From contig NZ_RCAA01000006.1 in assembly GCF_003628475.1 (NCBI RefSeq), positions 171,704 to 222,600 of the forward strand: a stretch of DNA of 50,897 bases, read 5' to 3'. This DNA comes from Enterobacter sp. R1(2018) (GTDB lineage Bacteria; Pseudomonadota; Gammaproteobacteria; Enterobacterales; Enterobacteriaceae). The stretch's first letter is position 1. Every line of letters starts with the position of its first letter. Positions 32,920 through 41,324 of this stretch are shown here, piece after piece. A model generated the notes under the pieces. The model had not been told where the DNA came from, did no database searches, and saw only the letters and a program-made list of their open reading frames with translations. A program made the position numbers and the translations under genes.

Positions 32920-33951
32920 TTAAAAAACGAGCTGAACTTTAGCAGCCTTGGTTTTATCACCCGCGAATTCCAGCGCCTGCTCAAGCTCGGTAAAGGAGTA
33001 TTCACCACTTAGCAGAGGCAATGGATTCACTACGCCGTTTGCCAGCCAGGAGACGGCTGTATCGAACTCGGTGGTAAACCGGAATGAGCCTTTCAGACTA
33101 ATTTCTTTGGCAATCAGCATCATCATTGGGAAGTCGGGCACCGTCCCCCCCATGCCCACTTGTACCATCACCCCTTTGGCTTGGGTGACTTCAAGACAGG
33201 TATGGATCGAAGTGGGGTTGCCAGAAACTTCAAAGCTGATATCGAAATAACCTTTTTCAGCTTTCCATGGCGTTAAGTCGGCGTTACGAGGATCGATAAG
33301 CGTATCTGCCCCCATTTTCTGAGCCAGATCCAGCGAACGCGGACTAATATCTGCACAGACGATTTCTGCTGCACCTAAGGTTTTCACCGCACTGACAATC
33401 AGGCAGCCAATAGGACCGACACCGGAAATAAAGACACGTTTTCCTTGTAAATTACCAGCCTGGTGAGCGGCGTGGATAGCTACTGCCAGCGGCTCGGCAA
33501 AAGCCATTGTTTTGGCATTCGCATCCGCAGAAAAAGGGATACATTGCGCATTGTCCACCACTTTAAAGCGAGTAAAACCGCCATCAACGTGTGGGAAATA
33601 CATGGCGCTTCCAAAAAATCGCATTTCAGTACATTGGTTTTCATTATGTGCCAGACAATATTTACAATGACCACATGGTTTTGAAGGATTAATGGCAACC
33701 GTCTGGCCAATTTGTAATTTTTCAGAATCTGTCTGGACGATTTTACCGATCACTTCATGGCCTAAAATCATCGGTGCTTTAACAGAAAAATTACCTACTT
33801 TACCTTCCTGATAATAATGCAGGTCGGAGCCGCAAATACCACCACGTGTTATTTGTACCAGCGTTCCTTTATTATTCCATTCAATTTCCTGGGCGGTAAC
33901 GTCAACACTTTTTTTGCCTGCTACAACGCAGGATTGGGTTTTAATCTTCAT
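32920..33951 (-). CDS. idnD: L-idonate 5-dehydrogenase
   Basis: 343 aa zinc-dependent medium-chain dehydrogenase, clearly orthologous to E. coli IdnD. The catalytic zinc site is GGICGSDLHYYQEG with GHEVIG. The structural zinc cysteines are in PSKPCGHCKYCLAHNENQC, and the NAD-binding region is ISGVGPIGCLIV. It oxidises L-idonate to 5-ketogluconate. First gene of the minus-strand operon, divergent from idnK across 214 bases carrying CRP and IdnR-type sites. Confidence 0.94.
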   Translation of the reverse strand: MKIKTQSCVVAGKKSVDVTAQEIEWNNKGTLVQITRGGICGSDLHYYQEGKVGNFSVKAPMILGHEVIGKIVQTDSEKLQIGQTVAINPSKPCGHCKYCLAHNENQCTEMRFFGSAMYFPHVDGGFTRFKVVDNAQCIPFSADANAKTMAFAEPLAVAIHAAHQAGNLQGKRVFISGVGPIGCLIVSAVKTLGAAEIVCADISPRSLDLAQKMGADTLIDPRNADLTPWKAEKGYFDISFEVSGNPTSIHTCLEVTQAKGVMVQVGMGGTVPDFPMMMLIAKEISLKGSFRFTTEFDTAVSWLANGVVNPLPLLSGEYSFTELEQALEFAGDKTKAAKVQLVF

Positions 33952-34011
33952 ATTTTCTCTTCGGTCAGGATATGGCGTAGAAGGATTTAAGCGTTTTTTT
34001 TAGCGTAGAAT

Positions 34012-34027
34012 TGTGACTTGGGTCACA
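34012..34027. promoter_or_regulatory. CRP-cAMP binding site in the idnD-idnK region
   Basis: TGTGACTTGGGTCACA has both perfect half-sites TGTGA and TCACA with the canonical 6-base spacer. It lies about 60 bases upstream of the idnD ATG on one side and of the idnK -10 on the other, suitable to activate both. Known idn and gnt genes are catabolite-controlled. Confidence 0.85.
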
Positions 34028-34050
34028 TGAAAAAACTGTTACATTGCAGT

Positions 34051-34079
34051 GTTACGCATAACGTGATGCGCACTATAAT
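34051..34079 (+). promoter_or_regulatory. IdnR/GntR-type operator and idnK -10 box
   Basis: GTTACGCATAAC (34051-34062) is a palindrome with one mismatched pair and resembles the gluconate-family operator core (GTTAC...GTAAC). TATAAT at 34074-34079 is a perfect -10 for idnK, and the palindrome overlaps where its -35 would be. Regulator assignment is inferred from the neighbouring idnR. Confidence 0.65.
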
Positions 34080-34165
34080 TTTGTTCAATTGGCGAAAAAA
34101 AAAGTAAACCTCCTTTCTGACGCAGAGTATTATCCGCCGAATTAAAATTAACAGAGGTAGGTTAA

Positions 34166-34696
34166 ATGAACGGAGAAAGTTATATTTTAATGGGCGTATC
34201 AGGTAGCGGAAAATCTCTGGTGGGTAGTAAAGCAGCAGCATTACTCTCTGCAAAATTTATTGATGGCGACGATCTGCATCCTGCAAAAAATATTGATAAA
34301 ATGTCTGCCGGCATTCCATTAACTGATGAAGACAGAATACCCTGGCTGCAACGATTAAATGATGTCTCTTACAGCCTTTATAAAAAGAATGAAACCGGTT
34401 TGATTGTTTGTTCCGCATTAAAAAAAAGCTATCGCGAATTTTTACGCAAAGGCAGCCCTAACGTCCGTTTTCTATGGCTTGATGGCAATTACGATACGAT
34501 TTTAGCCAGACTACAAAAACGGAAGGGCCATTTCATGCCAGTTGAGTTACTGAAAAGTCAGTTTGCCGCTCTCCAGTGTCCGGAAGGCGAAAAAGACGTC
34601 CTGCGCATTGATATTAACCATGACATTAATAATGTTGTTGACCAGTGTGTACAGGCTGTTGTGCTGATGCGAAGTGAAAATGCGTGTCATAATTAA
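34166..34696 (+). CDS. idnK: Thermosensitive-type gluconokinase IdnK
   Basis: 176 aa. It phosphorylates D-gluconate to 6-phosphogluconate for the Entner-Doudoroff or pentose phosphate route. The P-loop is GVSGSGKS at about residue 10, followed by FIDGDDLHPAKNIDKM, which is typical of the GntK/IdnK family. The sequence follows E. coli IdnK closely, including YSLYKKNETG, and differs more from GntK. AGAGG precedes ATG 34166. It is divergent from idnD as in E. coli and completes the pathway. Confidence 0.9.
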   Translation: MNGESYILMGVSGSGKSLVGSKAAALLSAKFIDGDDLHPAKNIDKMSAGIPLTDEDRIPWLQRLNDVSYSLYKKNETGLIVCSALKKSYREFLRKGSPNVRFLWLDGNYDTILARLQKRKGHFMPVELLKSQFAALQCPEGEKDVLRIDINHDINNVVDQCVQAVVLMRSENACHN

Positions 34697-35016
34697 TTGA
34701 ATGGTCCCTGTTTGTGCTTAAAAATAATGTTCTGGCGCTTATTTTCGGGGGCCATTATTAGTGATTTCGAAATTAAAATATCGCGTTCAGGTAAGGTGCT
34801 GTTTTCCTTTTGCAGCGCCGCTTCTATGAAGATTATAAAAACAGGAGTGCCAATTTAGGTAAGCTTGTTGCAATCCGCGTATCGGCAGAGCTGGCGCGTG
34901 GTTCGGATAGCAATAAAAATGTTCCCTCCTCAAGGCCAGAGTCTGTTACCAGCGCTGGGTTTTTGATTTACCATAAGAGCTAACTTTTCTGGTCAGACAT
35001 ACGGACGTTCCAGCAC
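34697..35016. other. Intergenic region between idnK and mltB
   Basis: 320 bases with no convincing gene. No clear terminator follows idnK. The last 30 bases before mltB are AT-rich and may hold its promoter, but no good pair of hexamers stood out. This is the right-hand junction of the AT-rich idn island with the GC-richer backbone. Confidence 0.4.
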
Positions 35017-36090
35017 ATGCGTTACACAGCCGCGTTACTCCCGCTTCTTGTTTTGTTATCCGCCTGTAGCAGCAAACCGAAAACCGAAACGCCAGCCCAG
35101 ACTGCGGGCGCTTCCTCCGGCGGTTTCCTGCTCCAGCCGCAACATGACGTTTTCATGCAGACCGGGGATTTCGCCTATAACCCGGAAGCCGAAAAATTCA
35201 TCGATAAGATGGTGAACAAGCATGGCTTTGACCGCCAGCAGCTGCATGAAGTGCTGTCTCAGGCGAAGAGACTGGATTACGTGCTGCGCTTGATGGACAA
35301 CCAGGCGCCGACTACGGCGCCGCCTGCCGGACCGAACGGCGCATGGTTACGTTATCGCGGGAAGTTTATCACCCCGGATAACGTGCAAAATGGCGTCGTG
35401 TTCTGGAATCAGCATGCTGACGCGCTGAAACGTGCCTTTCAGGTTTACGGCGTGCCGCCGGAAATCATCGTCGGCATTATCGGCGTGGAGACTCGCTGGG
35501 GCCGCGTGATGGGTAAAACCAGAATTATTGACGCCCTGGCGACGCTTTCCTTTGCCTATCCGCGCCGTGCGCAGTATTTCTCCGGCGAGCTGGAAACCTT
35601 CCTGCTGATGGCACGTAATGAAGGCGACGATCCGCTGGCGCTGAAAGGATCTTTCGCGGGCGCGATGGGCTACGGCCAGTTTATGCCGTCTTCCTTTAAA
35701 GAGTACGCGGTAGATTTTAACGGCGACGGCCACGTGAACCTGTGGGATCCGGAAGACGCCATCGGCAGCGTGGCGAACTACTTTAAAGAGCATGGCTGGG
35801 TAAAAGAGGATCTGGTGGCGGTACCGGCAAATGGCCAGGTGCCGGGGCTGGCGAACGGCTTTAATACAAAATACTCTGTCTCTGCCTTGCAGCAGTCTGG
35901 TTTAAGCCCGCAAGGCTCGCTGGGAAACCATCAGGAAGCCAGCCTGCTGCGTCTGGATATGGGCGATCGCTATCAGTACTGGTACGGCTTGCCAAACTTT
36001 TATGCCATCACTCGCTACAACCACAGCACCCATTATGCGATGGCGGTGTGGCAGCTGGGTCAGGCCGTTGCGCTGGCCCGCGTTCAGTAA
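35017..36090 (+). CDS. mltB: Lytic murein transglycosylase B (lipoprotein)
   Basis: 357 aa outer-membrane lipoprotein that cleaves peptidoglycan between MurNAc and GlcNAc to give 1,6-anhydro ends. Signal peptide and lipobox LLSACSS are at residues 1-19. The catalytic Glu is in GVETRWGR (about residue 160), with GAMGYGQFMPSS and the Ca-binding-like DFNGDGHVNLWDPEDA loop. Length matches the family (361 in E. coli). Ends at a terminator. Confidence 0.95.
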   Translation: MRYTAALLPLLVLLSACSSKPKTETPAQTAGASSGGFLLQPQHDVFMQTGDFAYNPEAEKFIDKMVNKHGFDRQQLHEVLSQAKRLDYVLRLMDNQAPTTAPPAGPNGAWLRYRGKFITPDNVQNGVVFWNQHADALKRAFQVYGVPPEIIVGIIGVETRWGRVMGKTRIIDALATLSFAYPRRAQYFSGELETFLLMARNEGDDPLALKGSFAGAMGYGQFMPSSFKEYAVDFNGDGHVNLWDPEDAIGSVANYFKEHGWVKEDLVAVPANGQVPGLANGFNTKYSVSALQQSGLSPQGSLGNHQEASLLRLDMGDRYQYWYGLPNFYAITRYNHSTHYAMAVWQLGQAVALARVQ

Positions 36091-36097
36091 AAGAATG

Positions 36098-36122
36098 GCG
36101 GGTTAACGACCCGCTATTTTTC
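36098..36122 (+). terminator. Rho-independent terminator of mltB
   Basis: Stem GCGGGT (36098-36103)/ACCCGC (36109-36114), loop TAACG, followed by TATTTTT. Confidence 0.8.
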
Positions 36123-36131
36123 TCAGTCTCA

Positions 36132-36154
36132 ACACTTCGCTTTAAGCGAAGTGT
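36132..36154. repeat. Perfect 23-base palindrome between mltB and the Zur-type promoter
   Basis: Arms ACACTTCGCTT and AAGCGAAGTGT pair completely around a single central T. A second small inverted repeat GTAAAT (36153-36158)/ATTTAC (36164-36169) overlaps its end. No T-run follows, so it is not a typical terminator. It lies just upstream of the -35 element and could be a binding site or an insulating hairpin. Confidence 0.55.
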
Positions 36155-36164
36155 AAATCAGAAA

Positions 36165-36204
36165 TTTACAAACCGCTCAAGTTGCTTTATGTTATGTTAT
36201 AACA
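36165..36204 (+). promoter_or_regulatory. Promoter with overlapping Zur box
   Basis: TTTACA (36165-36170), 17 bases, then TATGTT (36188-36193) form a plausible sigma70 promoter. TGTTATGTTATAACA (36190-36204) differs from the Zur consensus TGTTATANTATAACA at one base and covers the -10. Zinc-loaded Zur would therefore block transcription, predicting expression of the following operon under zinc limitation. Confidence 0.75.
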
Positions 36205-36224
36205 AATCAACTTGAGTGCTTAGT

Positions 36225-36344
36225 ATGTCCGTCTCTCCCGATCGTACATTATTCACCGCATCGGCTCTGCTACGCTGCGGCGGCGTTCTGCTTCTATTGT
36301 CGCTCTTATGGTCGATGATTCTCTGGGCGATAGCTTTGCCATGA
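36225..36344 (+). CDS. Small putative membrane protein (39 aa), first cistron of the Zur-box operon
   Basis: A 39-codon ORF beginning 20 bases after the Zur box. It ends in a TGA that overlaps the ATG of the ABC ATPase gene (ATGA). The product is polar at first (MSVSPDRTLFTASALLR) and then strongly hydrophobic, with VLLLLSLLWSMILWAIALP able to span a membrane once. The Shine-Dalgarno is weak (GAG about 8 bases upstream). Same overlap type as the two downstream junctions of the operon, which supports real translation. I recognise no family. It could be a membrane microprotein acting on the transporter or a leader whose translation couples to the ATPase gene. Confidence 0.5.
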   Translation: MSVSPDRTLFTASALLRCGGVLLLLSLLWSMILWAIALP

Positions 36345-37036
36345 TTACCCTCGAAAATCTGGAGGCTGGTTATTATGGCAGGGCGGTAACGCGGCCTGTA
36401 AGCGGCACATTTACCACTGGCAGTATGACGGCGGTTATCGGCGCCAACGGCACAGGAAAGTCCACGCTTCTGAAGACTCTGCTGCGATTGCAGCCTCCCG
36501 TTTCCGGACGGCTCACTTTTGCTGGCGGCGTCGCCCCTCGCGCAGCCTGGCTGCCGCAGCTTGCTGAGATGGATCGCCAGTTTCCTGCGACCGTCTACGA
36601 TGTGGTTTGCATGGGCAGCTGGCCCGCTCGCGGTCTGTTTGCCGGGCTCGGCCGCAAACATCGCCTGCGGGTTTGTGAAGCCATTGAGCGCGTCGGCTTA
36701 AATGAGCTGCGCGGCCAGCCCATTGAAACGCTTTCCGGCGGGCAGTTTCAGCGCATGCTTTTTGCGCGTTTGCTTGTCCAGAATGCGCCGTTGGTGCTGA
36801 TGGATGAACCCTTCACCGGCGTTGACGCCCAGACAAGCCGCTTTCTGATGAGCCTGATTTGTCAGATGCATGAAGCCGGACAAACGGTGATCGCGGTGCT
36901 GCATGACAACGCGCTGGTGGAATGCCATTTTCCCCAGGTTTTACTGCTCGGCCCGGAATCCTGTCACTGGGGAAGAGCCGCAGATATTTTGCCCCGCTAT
37001 CAGGCTGGAAACTTAAAGCTGGCGCTATCCGCATGA
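36341..37036 (+). CDS. Metal ABC transporter ATP-binding protein (ZnuC-like)
   Basis: 231 aa from ATG 36341. Walker A GANGTGKST at about residue 35, signature LSGGQFQRM, Walker B LVLMDEP and the H-loop His in VLHDN. A start at 36308 would add 11 residues but lacks a ribosome binding site; 36341 overlaps the small ORF (ATGA) and gives MITLENLEAGY, a normal domain start. It energises the permease encoded next, whose start overlaps its stop by 4 bases. Zinc is inferred from the Zur box. Confidence 0.85.
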   Translation: MITLENLEAGYYGRAVTRPVSGTFTTGSMTAVIGANGTGKSTLLKTLLRLQPPVSGRLTFAGGVAPRAAWLPQLAEMDRQFPATVYDVVCMGSWPARGLFAGLGRKHRLRVCEAIERVGLNELRGQPIETLSGGQFQRMLFARLLVQNAPLVLMDEPFTGVDAQTSRFLMSLICQMHEAGQTVIAVLHDNALVECHFPQVLLLGPESCHWGRAADILPRYQAGNLKLALSA

Positions 37037-37917
37037 TTTATCAACTTTTAATTGAACCTTTTATTAATTACGGCTTTATGCGTCGCGCGCTGGTGGCGTG
37101 CCTGGCGCTTTCGCTGAGCACCGCCCCGCTGGGCATTTTTCTTCTGCTGCGGCGGATGAGCCTGGTTGGCGACGCTTTGTCGCACGCCATTTTACCGGGC
37201 GTAGCCGTGGGATATTTACTGGCGGGCATGTCGCTGCTGGCAATGGGCATCGGTGGTTTTATTGCGGGTGTGGTGGTCGCGCTGGTGTCGGGCGTGGTGA
37301 GTGCGCGTACCAACCTGAAGGAAGATGCAAGTTTTGCCGGGTTTTACCTTGGATCCCTGGCGCTGGGCGTGACGCTGATTTCGCTGCGCGGATCCAGTGT
37401 CGATCTGCTGCATTTACTCTTTGGCTCGATCCTCGCCGTTGACGGTCAGGCAACGATCTTCGTCGGCATTATTGCCAGCGTGACGCTGCTGTTGCTGGCC
37501 ATGCTTTACCGCGGCTTCGTCATGGAAACCTTCGATCGCGCTTTTCTGCGCGTGAACAGCCGTCTTGCGCCGCATCTTCTGCACGGCGTGTTCCTCGCGT
37601 TGCTGGTGCTGAATCTGGTCGCTGGTTTTCAAATTCTCGGCACATTGATGTCCGTGGGCCTGATGATGCTGCCCGCCGTTTCTGCCCGCTGCTGGGCGAA
37701 AACGTTACCGGGCGCCATGGTAATCGCGGTGCTTTGCGGCCTGTTTTGCGCATGGCTTGGGCTTGCCTGGTCATTTTATGCCGCTCTTCCTGCGGGACCG
37801 GCCATTGTTCTGACGGCGAGCGGCGCATTTTTTATATCGATTCTGTTTGGTTCACGTAGTGGTTTAGCCTGGAATATTTACCGGGGTAGGCTATCAATCA
37901 GCAAGGGGGTTAAATGA
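37033..37917 (+). CDS. Metal ABC transporter permease (ABC-3 family, ZnuB-like)
   Basis: 294 aa with about eight to nine hydrophobic helices. The family segments LLRRMSLVGDALSHAILPGVA near the start and the AGFQILGTLMSVGLMMLP region are present. ATG 37033 overlaps the ATPase stop and gives MIYQLLIEPF, typical for the family; the frame is also open upstream inside the ATPase gene. The stop overlaps the binding-protein gene by 4 bases. Confidence 0.88.
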   Translation: MIYQLLIEPFINYGFMRRALVACLALSLSTAPLGIFLLLRRMSLVGDALSHAILPGVAVGYLLAGMSLLAMGIGGFIAGVVVALVSGVVSARTNLKEDASFAGFYLGSLALGVTLISLRGSSVDLLHLLFGSILAVDGQATIFVGIIASVTLLLLAMLYRGFVMETFDRAFLRVNSRLAPHLLHGVFLALLVLNLVAGFQILGTLMSVGLMMLPAVSARCWAKTLPGAMVIAVLCGLFCAWLGLAWSFYAALPAGPAIVLTASGAFFISILFGSRSGLAWNIYRGRLSISKGVK

Positions 37918-38792
37918 AACGTTTTGGGATGGCGCTGTCTTTGGTGCTGGCAGTTTCCAGCCAGGCCGCGCTGGCGAAAAATTTGAATGTGGTGACCAGC
38001 TTCACGGTGCTGGCGGATATGGCGAAGCAGGTGGGAGGCGAGCACGTTACCGTCACAAGCCTGGTCGGTCCCGATGGCGACCCGCACAGCTTTGAGCCTT
38101 CGCCGAAGGATAGCGTGGCGCTGAGCCATGCCGATGTGGTGATAGTCAGCGGGCTGGGCATGGAAGGGTGGATGGACAGGCTGGTGAGCGCTTCCGGCTA
38201 TAAAGGAAAGGTGGTGGTGGCCTCACAGGGTATCGATACCCGCAGCATGGTTGAAGACGGCAAAACCGTTACCGATCCTCACGCCTGGAACAGCGCTGAA
38301 AATGGGGCGATATATGCTGCTAATATTATGCAGGCGCTGGTTGCTGCCGACCAGGAGGATGCGCCTGCGATCCGTGAGTCGGGAACAGAATATATTACGC
38401 GCCTGAAGCTTCTCGATAGCTGGGCGAAAACGCGCTTTGCAGCCATTCCAAAAGCGCGACGTCACGTATTGACCAGCCATGACGCCTTCGGCTATTTCGG
38501 CAAGGCGTACGGCGTGACGTTCCTGGCACCCGTAGGATTTTCTACCGAGGCGGAAGCCAGCGCCAGCGATGTTGCAGCCTTAATCAAGCAGCTTAAAGAG
38601 CAGCATATTAAAACCTACTTTATTGAGAATCAGACGGATCCTCGACTTGTGCAGCAGATTGCTAAAGCCAGCGGGGCGCAGCCGGGCGGGGAGCTTTATC
38701 CTGAAGCCTTGTCATCGGCAGATGGCCCTGCCAGCACTTATGAAATGGCATTTAAACATAACGTGGAAACCATTGCCGACAGCATGAAGTAA
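37914..38792 (+). CDS. Metal ABC transporter substrate-binding protein (cluster A-I)
   Basis: 292 aa with a signal peptide cleaved near LA-KNLNVV (residues 1-22). Metal ligands by family alignment are His in GDPHSFEPS, His in TDPHAWNS and His in TSHDAFGYF. The fourth, usually Asp in an LYSDAL-type motif, appears to be Glu here (LYPEALS). Three histidines favour zinc over manganese, whose binding proteins usually carry Glu at the third position. The His-rich loop of classical ZnuA is missing. Last gene of the operon, followed by a terminator. Confidence 0.85.
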   Translation: MKRFGMALSLVLAVSSQAALAKNLNVVTSFTVLADMAKQVGGEHVTVTSLVGPDGDPHSFEPSPKDSVALSHADVVIVSGLGMEGWMDRLVSASGYKGKVVVASQGIDTRSMVEDGKTVTDPHAWNSAENGAIYAANIMQALVAADQEDAPAIRESGTEYITRLKLLDSWAKTRFAAIPKARRHVLTSHDAFGYFGKAYGVTFLAPVGFSTEAEASASDVAALIKQLKEQHIKTYFIENQTDPRLVQQIAKASGAQPGGELYPEALSSADGPASTYEMAFKHNVETIADSMK

Positions 38793-38799
38793 TATTTCC

Positions 38800-38823
38800 G
38801 GCCAGCGTTCGCTGGCCTTTTTT
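38800..38823 (+). terminator. Rho-independent terminator of the metal transporter operon
   Basis: GGCCAGCG/CGCTGGCC stem with a two-base loop, followed by six Ts. Confidence 0.88.
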
Positions 38824-38922
38824 CATTTCCTGAACCCACCTCGACGTTAATGATGTAATCCCCTGAAAACGCGGTAAAGTGCTATCGTGATATTCTGTAA
38901 TATGACTACAATCGGAGCCACT

Positions 38923-39418
38923 GTGACAGAGACAACTTTACGTCAATTGAGCAATCAGGTGGGGGAAGCGCTCGGACGGCTCGGCGCCACTGTTACCACG
39001 GCAGAATCCTGCACCGGCGGGTGGATAGCCAAAGTCATCACCGATATTTCAGGCAGTTCCGCCTGGTTTGAACGCGGCTTTGTTACCTACAGTAATGAAG
39101 CTAAGCATCAGATGATCGGTGTGAGCAGCGCCACGCTTGAAACCTGGGGCGCGGTGAGCGAAGCCGTGGTGCGAGAAATGGCGCAGGGCGCGCTTTACGC
39201 GGCGGCGGCCGACTATGCGGTTTCGGTTAGCGGCATAGCCGGACCGAACGGCGGCAGCGAAGAAAAACCCGTCGGCACAGTGTGGTTCGGCTTTGCTTCA
39301 AGGCACGATGGCATGATCGCCCGCCATCGGCTTTTTAAAGGCGATCGCGACGAAATCAGGCGTCAATCCACGGAATACGCCCTGCAAACACTGTGGGAAG
39401 AATTTCTAAAAAATAAGC

Positions 39419-39432
<14 letters not shown>
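38923..39432 (+). CDS. pncC: Nicotinamide-nucleotide amidase PncC (CinA C-terminal family)
   Basis: 169 aa. It deamidates NMN to nicotinate mononucleotide in pyridine nucleotide recycling. Family motifs TAESCTGGW (about residue 28), GSSAWFERGFVTYSNEAK and SGIAGPNGGSEEKPVGTVWF. GTG 38923 is chosen because CGGAG precedes it and the N-terminus matches E. coli YgaD/PncC length; an upstream ATG at 38887 would add 12 unlikely residues. Lies just before recA, whose LexA box overlaps its stop. Confidence 0.92.
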
Positions 39433-40581
<1,149 letters not shown>

Positions 40582-40588
40582 TTAATCC

Positions 40589-40616
40589 CAGGGGTTGCTA
40601 CGGCAGCCCCTGTTCA
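40589..40616 (+). terminator. Attenuator-type hairpin between recA and recX
   Basis: A 10-bp stem CAGGGGTTGC/GCAGCCCCTG (one G-T pair) with a short T-rich tail. In E. coli a similar hairpin stops most recA transcripts and lets a few percent read into recX. Confidence 0.75.
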
Positions 40617-40672
40617 TTTCTGCCTTAACGCAATACCCTCATACTATTCTCTTCTTCACAGGTTATCTTTTT

Positions 40673-41185
40673 ATGCCTGAATCAAGCCCAACTCCCCGCC
40701 GCAGCGCTTACGCCCGCCTGCTGGATAAAGCTACTCGTATCCTCGCTATGCGCGATCACAGCGAACATGAGCTACGCCGCAAGCTTACCTCTGCGCCAAC
40801 TTTCCCCGGCAGCCATAAAGCCGAACAGCCGGATTTTACTCCCGAAGATATCGAAAAGGTGATTGCCTGGTGCTATGAGCATCGCTGGCTGGACGACGCC
40901 CAGTTTGCCGCCCGTTTTATCGCCAGCCGCAGCCGTAAAGGTTACGGGCCGCAGCGTATCCGCCAGGAGCTGCAGCAAAAAGGCATCGACCGGGCAACGG
41001 GGGAAGCGGCCATGATGGAGAGCGAAGTGGACTGGCAGACAATGGCGCGGGAAATAGCGGAAAGAAAGTTTGGCGACCCGCTGCCGACGGAGTGGAAAGA
41101 GCGCGCCAAAGTGCAGCGTTTTCTTCTGTATCGTGGTTTCTTTATGGAAGATATCCAGGGCATCTACCGAAATTTTAACGATTAG
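40673..41185 (+). CDS. recX: RecA regulator RecX
   Basis: 170 aa (166 in E. coli). It caps and limits RecA filaments. Three-helix RecX repeats are visible ([51 protein letters not shown]). ATG 40673 (MPESSP) with ACAGG upstream is preferred over 40595. Expressed by read-through past the recA hairpin. Confidence 0.94.
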   Translation: MPESSPTPRRSAYARLLDKATRILAMRDHSEHELRRKLTSAPTFPGSHKAEQPDFTPEDIEKVIAWCYEHRWLDDAQFAARFIASRSRKGYGPQRIRQELQQKGIDRATGEAAMMESEVDWQTMAREIAERKFGDPLPTEWKERAKVQRFLLYRGFFMEDIQGIYRNFND

Positions 41186-41324
41186 GCTCATACGGGATTT
41201 TACTTCCCCGGTAAGAAAACTTATCTTATTCCCACTTTTTTCCAGGTAAACTGGTCGTCTCTTCAGCATCGCTGCGGGTGATGTCTGGTTTACAACTCTT
41301 CGTTAGCTTGATTTCAGGATAATT

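Noticed and set aside
26660-35016. Prophage or integrative element carrying the idn island
   Set aside because: No integrase, transposase, tRNA junction or direct repeats at the ends; only composition suggests transfer.
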